Of a DNA stretch of 5,802 nucleotides, positions 1-5,802 are shown in pieces (the first letter of the stretch is position 1; each line of letters begins with the position of its first letter). The notes beneath the pieces were generated by a model that worked only from the letters and a program-made list of their open reading frames with translations, was not told the DNA's origin and made no database searches. Location of the stretch: NCBI GenBank assembly GCA_019242135.1, contig JAFAWC010000468.1:1-5802 (forward strand), written 5' to 3'. A program made the position numbers and the translations under genes. The DNA comes from Mycobacteriaceae bacterium. Its GTDB lineage: Bacteria; Actinomycetota; Actinomycetes; Mycobacteriales; Mycobacteriaceae.

Positions 1-339
1 ATCCTTCAGGATCTGCGCCGCGACCTGCTGCCCGGCTTCGTCGCCAGGATCTATCCCGCTGATCTGGCGCTGCTGCATAAAGAAACCTGGACCCCCATAG
101 CCGGCGGCCGGGTGCGCGGTGAGGTCAGTTTTTCGGCGCGCGGGGCGCCGGGGTCGGGCGTCGGCAAGGCTTTGCTCGCGCCGGTCGATCACGGCTCTCG
201 CCTCGAGTTCAATGCGAGCGTCGAGATCAAGGTTCCGCTGGTGGGCGGCAACATCGAGCGCCTCGTCGGTGGCCACGTCGTCAAAGGCATCGCCGCGACC
301 CACCGCTTCACCACGGCGTGGATCGCGGGCAACGCCTAG
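1..339 (+). CDS. DUF2505 domain-containing protein (C-terminal part, 5'-truncated by window)
   Basis: Frame 1 is open from the first base to TAG at 337-339, giving 112 residues with no start codon visible, so the gene begins outside the window. The protein resembles actinobacterial DUF2505 proteins, which are about 160-170 residues and thought to have an SRPBCC/START-like fold. Recognisable stretches are QDLRRDLLPGF (residues 3-13), a tryptophan-containing strand near 34, GAPGSGVGKALLAPV (48-62) and PLVGGNIE (79-86). There are no membrane segments, so a cytosolic protein is likely. The function is unknown; a hydrophobic-ligand pocket is inferred from the fold only. A GTG at 112 could open a shorter frame, but the family-type sequence continues well upstream of it, so it is an internal valine. 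The stop codon shares a CTAG with the stop of the converging rarD gene. Confidence 0.85.
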   Translation: MLQDLRRDLLPGFVARIYPADLALLHKETWTPIAGGRVRGEVSFSARGAPGSGVGKALLAPVDHGSRLEFNASVEIKVPLVGGNIERLVGGHVVKGIAATHRFTTAWIAGNA

Positions 340-1277
340 ACGGCATCCGACGCGGTGAGTCGAGCGTCGCTGATGTCCTCGGGTATTTCACGGCGCCGCC
401 GCACCAGGCCGTCCAGAGTCAGGATGACCAGCGCGCCCCAGATCAGCGCAAACCCAAGCCAGCGGGCGGTGGGCATCGCTTCGTGGCCGATCAGCACTCC
501 CCAGGCCATCTGCAGCCCGGGGTTGAGGTACTGCAGCAGACCCAGCGTGATCAGCGGCAGTCGCTGCGCCGCGGCGGCGAACAGCAGCAGCGGGACCGCT
601 GTCACTGGTCCGGCCAGCACCATCAGCGCGCTGTGACCCGCGCCCAGCCCGATGAAATGGGCGTTCCCCGTGAGCTGCAGGGCGATCAGGTAGCCGCCCG
701 CGACCGGGAGCGCCAACAGCGACTCCACGGCGACGCTGACCCGCGGGTCCGCCGACACCACCTTTTTCACCAGCCCGTAGGTCCCGAACGAGGTGGCCAG
801 CGCGAGAGCGATCACCGGCAGTCCGCCGACCTGCCAGGTCAGCACCGCGACCGCGGCGACCGCGACGGTCAGCGCCACCAGCTGTAAGCGCCTGATGCGC
901 TCGCGCAGGATGATCACACCCAGCGCCACCGAGATCAGCGGGTTGATGAAGTAGCCGAGTGCGGCATCGACGACGTGACCGTGCGACACAGCGAAAATAT
1001 ATGTGCCCCAGTTGATTCCGATAAGAAACGATGCCGCTGCCAGCAGCAGCCAGGTGCGGGCGTTCAGGCGGCGCAGATCGCCGAGCCGGCGCGCACCGAT
1101 CAGCACGACGACCAAAAACAGCGCCGTCCACACGTAGCGGTGAGCCAGCACCTCCAGCGATCCGGCGGGCAGGAGCAGCGGAAAGAATCCCGGGCACAGG
1201 CCCCACCAGATGTACGCGCCGATGCCGTAGAGCAGCCCCGCACGGCCCCGGTCAGGGGGTGGTTGGCCCGCCGTCAC
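336..1277 (-). CDS. rarD: EamA-family transporter RarD
   Basis: This 313-residue, very hydrophobic protein should have about ten transmembrane helices, as expected for RarD proteins of the drug/metabolite transporter superfamily (usually about 300 residues). Visible landmarks are a first helix with [10 protein letters not shown] (17-26), PGFFPLL (29-35), HRYVW (46-50), [20 protein letters not shown] (89-108), YFINPL (109-114), LRER (124-127), [10 protein letters not shown] (163-172) and [14 protein letters not shown] (224-237). The last ~25 residues are a charged cytoplasmic tail. The substrate is unknown; chloramphenicol resistance is the historical label and should not be assumed. I chose GTG at 1277 because it forms a GTGA overlap with the upstream gene's stop. 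A longer frame to 1397 only adds 40 Arg/Cys-rich residues antisense-frame to the pseudouridine synthase. The gene is last in the lspA block, and its stop overlaps that of the DUF2505 gene. As far as I recall, M. tuberculosis lacks rarD at this place. Confidence 0.9.
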   Translation of the reverse strand: MTAGQPPPDRGRAGLLYGIGAYIWWGLCPGFFPLLLPAGSLEVLAHRYVWTALFLVVVLIGARRLGDLRRLNARTWLLLAAASFLIGINWGTYIFAVSHGHVVDAALGYFINPLISVALGVIILRERIRRLQLVALTVAVAAVAVLTWQVGGLPVIALALATSFGTYGLVKKVVSADPRVSVAVESLLALPVAGGYLIALQLTGNAHFIGLGAGHSALMVLAGPVTAVPLLLFAAAAQRLPLITLGLLQYLNPGLQMAWGVLIGHEAMPTARWLGFALIWGALVILTLDGLVRRRREIPEDISDARLTASDAV

Positions 1278-2203
1278 GGGATGCGCCCGCTCACCACGTC
1301 GAGCGCATGCGCAAGGTCGCCCGGGTACGCAGCGGTGATCTCGATGCGTCGTCCGTCGGCCGGGTGTGCAAACCCCAGCGACCACGCGTGCAGCCATTGG
1401 TGATCAAGCCCAAGCCTTTTCGCCAACCGCGGGTCGGCACCGTAGGTCAGGTCTCCGACGCACGGATGGTGCAGCGCCGCGAAGTGCACCCGGATCTGAT
1501 GTGTCCGACCGGTTTCCAGATGGATATCGAGCAGACTGGCAGCGGGAAACGCCTCGATGGTGTCGTAGTGGGTGATGCTGTGCCTGCCGTGCTCGCTCAC
1601 CGCGAACTTCCAGTCGTGTCCTCGGTGCCGGCCGATCGGTGCGTCGATGCTGCCACTCGACGGATCCGGATGGCCTTGCACCAGTGCGTGATACCGCTTG
1701 TCGACGCGCCGCTGCTTGAACGCCCGCTTGAGCAGCGTGTAGGCGCGTTCGGACAGCGCCACCACCATCACCCCCGAAGTCCCGACATCCAGCCGGTGCA
1801 CGATGCCCTGTCGCTCGTGGATCCCCGAGGTCGTGATCCGGAAACCCGCCGCGGCCAGGCCACCGAGCACGGTGGGGCCGGTCCATCCCACCGAAGCGTG
1901 CGCGGCGACGCCCGCCGGCTTGTCGACCGCGACCACGTCGTCATCCGCGTACAGCACGGTCATGCCGACCACTTCTTCGATGCGGTTCTCTGGCGCTGCG
2001 GGCCGTTCCGGCAGCCGCACCGCAAGCCACGCACCTGCCGTCAGCCGGTCGGACTTGCCCACGCGGCTGCCGTCGACGTCGACGGCACCGTCCTCGGCCA
2101 GGTCGGCGGCCGCGGTGCGGGACAGGCCCAGAAGACGGGCGAGACCGGCGTCGACGCGCATTCCGGCGAGCCCGTCGGGCACCGGCATCGACCGCTCAGC
2201 CAT
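1274..2203 (-). CDS. RluA/RluD-family RNA pseudouridine synthase (Rv1540-like)
   Basis: The product has 309 residues and isomerises uridine to pseudouridine in RNA; the family mostly acts on 23S rRNA or tRNA, but the target of this protein is not shown by sequence. An N-terminal S4-like RNA-binding region spans about 15-65 ([18 protein letters not shown] onward). The catalytic domain follows, with [11 protein letters not shown] (92-102) and the signature [16 protein letters not shown] (129-144), whose Asp139 is the expected nucleophile. [10 protein letters not shown] (168-177) and [12 protein letters not shown] (229-240) are further conserved blocks. It closely resembles M. tuberculosis Rv1540 in sequence and position after lspA. 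The start is ATG at 2203 ([11 protein letters not shown], like the recalled Rv1540 N-terminus); ATG at 2188 is an alternative. The frame stays open to 2503, but that extension translates the lspA repeat out of frame. No good Shine-Dalgarno precedes the ATG, and lspA's TGA lies 8 bp inside, so coupled re-initiation is likely. Confidence 0.92.
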   Translation of the reverse strand: MAERSMPVPDGLAGMRVDAGLARLLGLSRTAAADLAEDGAVDVDGSRVGKSDRLTAGAWLAVRLPERPAAPENRIEEVVGMTVLYADDDVVAVDKPAGVAAHASVGWTGPTVLGGLAAAGFRITTSGIHERQGIVHRLDVGTSGVMVVALSERAYTLLKRAFKQRRVDKRYHALVQGHPDPSSGSIDAPIGRHRGHDWKFAVSEHGRHSITHYDTIEAFPAASLLDIHLETGRTHQIRVHFAALHHPCVGDLTYGADPRLAKRLGLDHQWLHAWSLGFAHPADGRRIEITAAYPGDLAHALDVVSGRIP

Positions 2204-2870
2204 CCGATGCGTCGTCCGACGTGCGTCTCTCGACCCGGCCCGATGCGTCGTCCGACGTGCGTCTCCCGACCCGGCCCGATGCGTCGTCCGACGTGCGTCT
2301 CCCGACCCGACCCGATGCGTCGGCCGACGTGCGTCTCCCGACGGTGTCAAAGTCGAAGCCGAACACCGACAGCGCGACCAGCAGCGCGGCACCGCCGACC
2401 ACCGACGCATCGGCGACGTTGAACACCGGCCACCAGCCGACCGACAGGAAGTCGACGACGTGGCCCTGCAGCGGGCCGGGCCAGCGGAAGAACCGGTCGA
2501 CAAGGTTGCCCAGCGCGCCGCCGAGGATCATGCCGAGCCCGATCGCCCACCACGGCGACACGAGCCGGCGCCCCATCCACATGATGCCGATCACGACCGC
2601 TGTTGCGATCAGCGTAAGAATCCACGTGTATCCCGTCGCCATGGAGAACGCGGCGCCGGAATTGCGAACCAGGGTCCACGTCACGGTGTCGCCCACGATC
2701 GACACCGGCTGACCCGGGGTCAACATGCGCACGGCGAGCACCTTGGTCACCACATCGGCGGCAAGGATGACCGCGGCAATCGCGACCAGCAGACGCACCC
2801 GGCGGCGCGGCACCGGCCCGGCGGCACCGTCCGCCGCGGCGGCCGGCTCCGTCGTCGACTCGTCGCTCAC
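2196..2870 (-). CDS. lspA: Lipoprotein signal peptidase (signal peptidase II) with tandem-repeat C-terminal tail
   Basis: This inner-membrane aspartyl protease cleaves the signal peptide from prolipoproteins after lipidation of the lipobox cysteine. The product has 224 residues. A hydrophilic N-terminus (1-25, Ala/Glu-rich) is followed by four membrane segments at about 27-48, 82-98, 106-122 and 156-172. Family motifs are [13 protein letters not shown] (64-76), [11 protein letters not shown] (118-128) with catalytic Asp125, GHVVDF (136-141) and FNVADASV (150-157) with catalytic Asp154, so the enzyme looks intact. Residues 177-224 are exactly four 12-residue repeats, VGRRTS(A/D)DASGR, with the last ending ASDG. 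The final membrane helix leaves this tail in the cytoplasm by family topology. The tail is Arg/Asp/Ser-rich and has no catalytic motif. The start is GTG at 2870; the in-frame extension to 3167 runs antisense into ansA and looks non-biological. The gene is first in the block and divergent from ansA. Confidence 0.95.
   Translation of the reverse strand: MSDESTTEPAAAADGAAGPVPRRRVRLLVAIAAVILAADVVTKVLAVRMLTPGQPVSIVGDTVTWTLVRNSGAAFSMATGYTWILTLIATAVVIGIMWMGRRLVSPWWAIGLGMILGGALGNLVDRFFRWPGPLQGHVVDFLSVGWWPVFNVADASVVGGAALLVALSVFGFDFDTVGRRTSADASGRVGRRTSDDASGRVGRRTSDDASGRVERRTSDDASDG
2199..2342 (-). repeat. 36-bp tandem repeat, four copies, in frame within lspA
   Basis: The 36-bp periodicity is direct: the word CGATGC recurs on the plus strand at 2205, 2241, 2277 and 2313. 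In lspA codon phase the units are 2199-2234, 2235-2270, 2271-2306 and 2307-2342. The units are nearly identical. One base separates neighbouring copies at the sites giving Gly/Glu in VGRR versus VERR, one is a synonymous change in the Gly codon of SGR, and one gives Asp/Ala in TSDD versus TSAD. The unit at 2199-2234 also diverges at its end, coding ASDG before the stop. Because 36 is a multiple of three, copy-number change keeps lspA in frame. There are no spacers, so it is not a CRISPR. The likely origin is slippage or unequal crossing-over. Confidence 0.95.
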
Positions 2871-2928
2871 GACCCCATCATTCCAAAGGCCGGTAACCCG
2901 AAACGACGCAGTGATGCATGATTCGCCC
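2871..2928. promoter_or_regulatory. Divergent lspA/ansA intergenic region
   Basis: These 58 bp separate the GTG of lspA from the preferred ATG of ansA and must carry or overlap the start signals for both if each has its own promoter. I find no convincing TANNNT -10 hexamer correctly placed for either gene. The closest for ansA is CATGAT at 2917-2922, six bases before the ATG at 2929, which lacks the first T. No strong Shine-Dalgarno precedes ansA; lspA has only a GGGG run just upstream of its GTG. The call rests on layout, not on recognised elements. Confidence 0.4.
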
Positions 2929-3825
2929 ATGAGCCGCGTCCTCGTCGTGACCACCGGCGGAACCATTGCTTCGGCCGCCGATGACAGCGGGGTGCTGCGG
3001 CCCGGGCGCACCGGCGCTGAGCTGGTGCGCGCCGCGGGTTTCCCCGACGTCGAGGCGATCGACGTGATGGCGAAGGACAGTTCGGAGCTGACGGTCGCCG
3101 ACTGGGACACGATCGCCTCGGTGGTCGCCTCGGCCGTCGAGGACGGGGTGGACGGCGTCGTCATCACTCACGGCACCGACACGTTGGAGGAAACTGCGCT
3201 GTGGCTCGAGCTGACCTACGGCGGCTCCGCACCCGTGGTGTTGACCGGCGCCGCCCACAGCGCCGACGGGCCCGACGCCGACGGCCCGGCGAATCTGCGG
3301 GACGCGGTGGCATTGGCCGGCAGCGCCGGCGCCCGGGGGCTCGGTGTGCTGATTAGTTTTGGCGGTGCCGTGCTGGCGCCGCTGGGCACCCAGAAGGTCT
3401 CGGGAGGCTTCAACGGCCCGCACGTCGCCGACCGCAAGGACCGGCCGTTCCTCGGTGTGGTCTCCGCGGCGTCGGCGCCGCGGGTTGACGTGATCGCCTG
3501 CTATCTGGGCGCCGACGGTGTCGCGCTCGACGCGTGTGTCGCCGCCGGCGCGCGGGGCGTGGTCCTTGAGGCGATGGGCGCCGGAAACGTGAGCGACGCG
3601 ATCGTCGGGGCGGTGCGCAGGTATTGCGCCGCCGGTGTGACGGTGGCCGTGTCGACGCGGGTCCCGTTCGGCACGGTCAGCGCCTCCTACGGACCGGGCG
3701 CAGCGTTGGCGTCCGCGGGTGCCCTGGCCGTGCCTCGACTGCGCGCGGCACAGGCCAGGGTGCTGCTGATGGCCGCGTTGGCGACGGGATCACCGGTCCG
3801 CGACGTCGTCGCCCGCTGGGGCTGA
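2929..3825 (+). CDS. ansA: L-asparaginase (AnsA-type, cytosolic)
   Basis: The product (298 residues) should hydrolyse L-asparagine to aspartate and ammonia, supplying nitrogen. It has no signal peptide, so a cytosolic enzyme is expected. The expected active-site residues are all present: Thr12 in VTTGGTIAS (7-15), Ser51/Ser52 in MAKDSSELT, Thr83 and Asp84 in [13 protein letters not shown] (78-90), and a lysine, Lys156 in LGTQKV, at the place of E. coli AnsB Lys162. [16 protein letters not shown] (111-126) is the conserved substrate-side loop, and VLEAMGAGN (212-220) is the C-terminal-domain signature. It is shorter than the ~330 residues of E. coli AnsA. ATG at 2929 puts the usual short N-terminus before the first strand; ATG at 2914 would add five residues, and neither has a clear ribosome-binding site. 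It is divergent from lspA, and its last 36 bp overlap the end of dinX. Gene order matches M. tuberculosis Rv1538c. Confidence 0.93.
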   Translation: MSRVLVVTTGGTIASAADDSGVLRPGRTGAELVRAAGFPDVEAIDVMAKDSSELTVADWDTIASVVASAVEDGVDGVVITHGTDTLEETALWLELTYGGSAPVVLTGAAHSADGPDADGPANLRDAVALAGSAGARGLGVLISFGGAVLAPLGTQKVSGGFNGPHVADRKDRPFLGVVSAASAPRVDVIACYLGADGVALDACVAAGARGVVLEAMGAGNVSDAIVGAVRRYCAAGVTVAVSTRVPFGTVSASYGPGAALASAGALAVPRLRAAQARVLLMAALATGSPVRDVVARWG

Positions 3826-5163
3826 CTCGCCGATCAAGTTGTTGACGTAGTCGGGCCAGTCCAGGCTGTCCACCGGGTTGGCCCGCGCGACGTCCGCGTC
3901 GTCGTCTTCCAGGGTGCGCGCCGGCCCCGGGCCGCTGGCCCGGGTCTCGAACCGCACGGTCATCACGCCGTGGCCGGCACCCTGCACCCAGCCGTGGCCC
4001 CACCGCGCGTGGTGGACGTCGTCGCCGATGCGCCACCCGCTCATGTTCGATGTGGGTGCTGCGGCCGAGGCCCCCTCCGTCGGCTGATCCCAGGTGTCCA
4101 GGTCGGGGAATAGTGGTTCCTGGCGGACCTCCGTCAACGCCGAAAAGCCCACTCCGACGAGGCGGATCGGGCCGATGTCCAGCGGATCGAGAAGAAGCCG
4201 ACGGGCTGCGGCGATCAGGGTGCTGGCGTCTGCCGTGGCGTAGGGAAGCGTCAGCGACCGGATCAACGTACTCATGTCGGAGCGCTTGAGCTTCACCGTC
4301 ACCGTGCGCGCCCCGCGGCCGTCCCTCATCAACCGCTGATGGGCGTGTTCGCCGATCGGTCCCGCCGCCTGCTGCAGTTGCTCCAGCGTCGTCAAGTCCG
4401 CCGGGAACGTCGATTCGGCGCTGATCTGCTTGGCCTCTGCGCGCTCGGCCACCGGCCGGTCGTCGATGCCTTGCGCGAGCCGGTGCAGCGCGGGGCCGAC
4501 TGTCGCGCCGAGGATGTCGGCGGCCTCCGCGTCGGTCAGCTCGGCGAGCTGACCGATGGTCTGGATTCCGATCCGGTGCAGCTTGTCCTCGGCGACCGGC
4601 CCGATGCCCCAGAGCCGGCGAACGGGTAGCCCGGCCAGCAGGGGCCGTTCCTCGTCGGGTCGGATGACGCGGATGCCGTCCGGCTTGGCCAGCCCGGAAC
4701 CGATCTTTGCGAGCTGCTTGCCGGAGCCCGCGCCGACCGAGGCGACCAGGCCGGTGTCGGTGCGCACCCGGGCCCTCAGCTCCGCGCAGAACCGCTCGAC
4801 GTCGACGAGCGGCGCGCCGGCGAGCTCGGCGGGTTCGCCGAACGCCTCGTCGTGGGAAAGCTGCTCGAGGACCGGCATCATCGCACGGACCGTGTCGAAG
4901 ACACGGCGGCTGGCCACTCCGTAGACGACGCCGCGGGGCGGAAGCACGACGGCGTGGATGCCGACCAATCGACGGGCCTGGTGCATCGGCATCGCGGAGT
5001 GGGCGCCGTATACCCGCGCCTCGTAGCTGGCACCGGCGACGACACCTCGCCCGCCGAGACCCCCTACTAGGACCGGCCGCCCGCGAAGGGTGGGCCGGGT
5101 CATCTGCTCGACGGATGCGAAGAACGCGTCCATATCGATGTGCAGGACCCAGCGGGACGTCAC
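3790..5163 (-). CDS. dinB: DNA polymerase IV, Y-family (DinB1; DinX in M. tuberculosis)
   Basis: The product (457 residues) is a translesion polymerase. The palm carries [13 protein letters not shown] (8-20), with metal ligand Asp10 and likely steric-gate Phe15, and LSHDEAF (102-108) with Asp105 and Glu106. [13 protein letters not shown] (41-53) and [20 protein letters not shown] (141-160) are the Y-family finger and palm motifs. A helix-hairpin-helix thumb lies at about 178-206 ([17 protein letters not shown]), and the little finger at about 243-345. QEPLF (348-352) fits a beta-clamp-binding pentapeptide (QxxLF), as in M. tuberculosis DinB1. About 80 further residues follow, including [19 protein letters not shown] (377-395), Gly-rich and typical of the actinobacterial form. 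The start is GTG at 5163; the frame cannot begin earlier with family sequence. A correctly spaced -10 element suggests a leaderless mRNA. No mycobacterial SOS box (TCGAAC-N4-GTTCGA) is visible upstream. The 3' end overlaps ansA by 36 bp. Confidence 0.95.
   Translation of the reverse strand: MTSRWVLHIDMDAFFASVEQMTRPTLRGRPVLVGGLGGRGVVAGASYEARVYGAHSAMPMHQARRLVGIHAVVLPPRGVVYGVASRRVFDTVRAMMPVLEQLSHDEAFGEPAELAGAPLVDVERFCAELRARVRTDTGLVASVGAGSGKQLAKIGSGLAKPDGIRVIRPDEERPLLAGLPVRRLWGIGPVAEDKLHRIGIQTIGQLAELTDAEAADILGATVGPALHRLAQGIDDRPVAERAEAKQISAESTFPADLTTLEQLQQAAGPIGEHAHQRLMRDGRGARTVTVKLKRSDMSTLIRSLTLPYATADASTLIAAARRLLLDPLDIGPIRLVGVGFSALTEVRQEPLFPDLDTWDQPTEGASAAAPTSNMSGWRIGDDVHHARWGHGWVQGAGHGVMTVRFETRASGPGPARTLEDDDADVARANPVDSLDWPDYVNNLIGESAPAGDDVADR
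3926..3944. other. Perfect GC-rich inverted repeat (8-bp stem, 3-nt loop)
   Basis: CCCGGGCC (3926-3933), loop GCT, then GGCCCGGG (3937-3944) pair perfectly. The element lies inside the dinX coding sequence and about 100 bp past the ansA stop on the plus strand. No T-run follows on either strand, so it is not a canonical intrinsic terminator. It could slow or end ansA read-through as an I-shaped, U-less hairpin, or be a chance product of Gly/Pro/Ala codons in GC-rich DNA. Confidence 0.35.
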
Positions 5164-5169
5164 GCCCTG

Positions 5170-5175
5170 ATGCTA
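5170..5175 (-). promoter_or_regulatory. Putative -10 element for leaderless dinX transcript
   Basis: Reading the minus strand, TAGCAT (5175-5170) matches the mycobacterial TANNNT -10 consensus. It is followed by exactly six bases and then the GTG start codon of dinX at 5163. That spacing would put transcription initiation at the G of GTG, the arrangement typical of mycobacterial leaderless genes. The -35 side is unconvincing; a TTGCCG lies only 13 bp upstream. This is inferred from spacing, and no start-site data are available. Confidence 0.45.
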
Positions 5176-5242
5176 TGGGCCGCCGAACCGGCAACATGCG
5201 GCTCGTACCGGACGTCGGGCAAACCAGAGCGGGTAGCTGGAC

Positions 5243-5249
5243 AGGAAGG
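5243..5249 (+). promoter_or_regulatory. Shine-Dalgarno for the FAAL gene
   Basis: AGGAAGG lies four bases before GTG at 5254. It is the strongest ribosome-binding site in the window and decides for GTG 5254 over the in-frame GTG at 5263 (spacing 13). It also implies a transcript with a 5' leader, unlike the facing dinX gene. Confidence 0.7.
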
Positions 5250-5253
5250 TAAC

Positions 5254-5802
5254 GTGCTCTGGGTGATCGAGTCTTCCCTCTCGGCTCTGGTACGCGAGCG
5301 CGCCAGTTTGCAGCCCTACGACACCGCGTTAACCTACATCGATTACGAGCAGGACTGGGACGGGGTCGCCCAAAGCCTGACGTGGTCGCAGCTGTACCGG
5401 CGCGCCCGAAATCTTGCCAACCACCTGCGACTTCACGGTTCGGCCGAGGACCGCGCCGTGATATTGGCGCCGCAGGGTCTGGAATACATCGTCGGGTTTT
5501 TCGGTGCGTTGGAAGCCGGACTGGTCGCGGTTCCCGTTTCCGTTCCGATGGGCGGCGCGACCGATGCACGTGTCAGTTCGGTGCTCAGTGACGCGTCGCC
5601 CGCCGTGGTTCTGACGACGTCGGCCGTCGTGGGCAATCTCGCCGACTATGTCAAGCCACAGTCCGGCAAATCGGCGCCTGAGGTCGTCGAGGTGGACAGG
5701 CTCGATCTGGACACTGCGCAGAGATCCCCGGTCAACGGGCAGCGCAGACGCCTCGGCGGCGATGCCGGCTCGAGCATCGTCTACCTGCAGTACACCTCCG
5801 GC
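5254..5802 (+). CDS. Fatty-acyl-AMP ligase (FadD, FAAL type), N-terminal part truncated by window
   Basis: These 183 residues are the start of an adenylate-forming enzyme. FAALs activate long-chain fatty acids as acyl-AMP and hand them to an acyl carrier domain of a polyketide synthase or peptide synthetase, feeding complex-lipid synthesis. Visible features resemble mycobacterial FadD23/24/25-type proteins: VIESSLSALVRERASLQPYD (4-23), YIDYEQDWDG (28-37), SLTWSQLYRRARNLA (41-55), RAVILAPQGLEYIVGFFGAL (68-87) and AGLVAVPVSVP (89-99). The window stops at YLQYTSG (177-183), the first part of the Thr/Ser/Gly-rich ATP-binding motif. The insertion distinguishing FAALs from acyl-CoA ligases lies beyond the edge, so FAAL rather than acyl-CoA ligase is by resemblance. 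Family members are usually about 580 residues, so some two thirds are missing. The start is GTG 5254, backed by a strong Shine-Dalgarno. It is divergent from dinX; its PKS partner would be expected downstream. Confidence 0.88.
   Translation, partial: MLWVIESSLSALVRERASLQPYDTALTYIDYEQDWDGVAQSLTWSQLYRRARNLANHLRLHGSAEDRAVILAPQGLEYIVGFFGALEAGLVAVPVSVPMGGATDARVSSVLSDASPAVVLTTSAVVGNLADYVKPQSGKSAPEVVEVDRLDLDTAQRSPVNGQRRRLGGDAGSSIVYLQYTSG

Noticed and set aside
112..339. Separate small gene starting at GTG 112
   Set aside because: The DUF2505-type sequence continues in frame to the left edge, so this is the end of a longer gene.
2199..2342. CRISPR array
   Set aside because: The repeats are directly contiguous with no unique spacers, and lie in frame inside lspA.
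1031..2422. 463-residue plus-strand open frame antisense to rarD and the pseudouridine synthase
   Set aside because: It is His/Arg/Pro-rich with no recognisable domain, and it stays open through the lspA repeat only because the 36-bp unit has no stop in that frame.
2204..2503. N-terminal extension of the pseudouridine synthase up to 2503
   Set aside because: The added 100 residues are the lspA repeat and core read out of frame; the S4-like domain and the Rv1540-like N-terminus begin at 2203.
2871..3167. N-terminal extension of lspA to 3167
   Set aside because: It is antisense to the conserved N-terminal domain of ansA and is low-complexity Ser/Thr/Ala sequence; the hydrophilic N-terminus starting at GTG 2870 fits mycobacterial LspA.
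3268..3290. Short duplication GCCGACGG in ansA (ADGPDADGP)
   Set aside because: This matches the conserved asparaginase substrate loop, and the recalled M. tuberculosis protein has a similar sequence, so it is not a recent repeat.
5164..5253. LexA/SOS box upstream of dinX
   Set aside because: No match to TCGAAC-N4-GTTCGA or a near variant is visible on either strand.
3677..5569. 630-residue minus-strand open frame covering the dinX region
   Set aside because: It is extremely Arg/Pro-rich, lacks domain motifs, and lies in another frame over dinX, whose frame has all Y-family motifs. Such frames are a GC-rich codon-bias artefact.

Overview
This is high-GC DNA from a mycobacterium, most likely a Mycobacterium/Mycolicibacterium species outside the M. 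tuberculosis complex. The evidence is protein resemblance plus gene order. The block dinX - ansA - lspA - RluA-family pseudouridine synthase matches the order and relative orientation of M. tuberculosis Rv1537 - Rv1538c - Rv1539 - Rv1540, read here from right to left. Identifications rest on recognised motifs and recalled family sequences; no database search was run.

Layout, left to right. Positions 1-339 (+) hold the C-terminal part of a DUF2505 protein. It meets tail to tail, in a shared CTAG, a minus-strand block of three overlapping genes transcribed leftward. In transcription order these are lspA (2870-2196, lipoprotein signal peptidase), an RluA-family pseudouridine synthase (2203-1274) and a RarD-type EamA transporter (1277-336). 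Divergent from lspA, after a 58-bp gap, is the asparaginase gene ansA (2929-3825, +). Its 3' end overlaps by 36 bp the 3' end of the leftward gene for the Y-family DNA polymerase IV DinB1/DinX (5163-3790). After a 90-bp divergent gap, a fatty-acyl-AMP-ligase-type fadD gene starts at 5254 (+) and runs off the right edge. The window is almost entirely coding; the only gaps are 58 bp (2871-2928) and 90 bp (5164-5253).

The genes form no single pathway: lipoprotein maturation, RNA modification, transport, asparagine breakdown, translesion synthesis and lipid activation. lspA and the pseudouridine synthase are probably translationally coupled, and rarD appears attached to the end of that operon.

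The most distinctive element is a 36-bp tandem repeat, four in-frame copies, forming the C-terminal 48 residues of LspA and running up to the start codon of the next gene. The other notable point is the FAAL gene beside dinX, where M. tuberculosis has ileS. I see no undescribed defence, mobile or RNA system here; apart from these points it is an ordinary mycobacterial housekeeping region.
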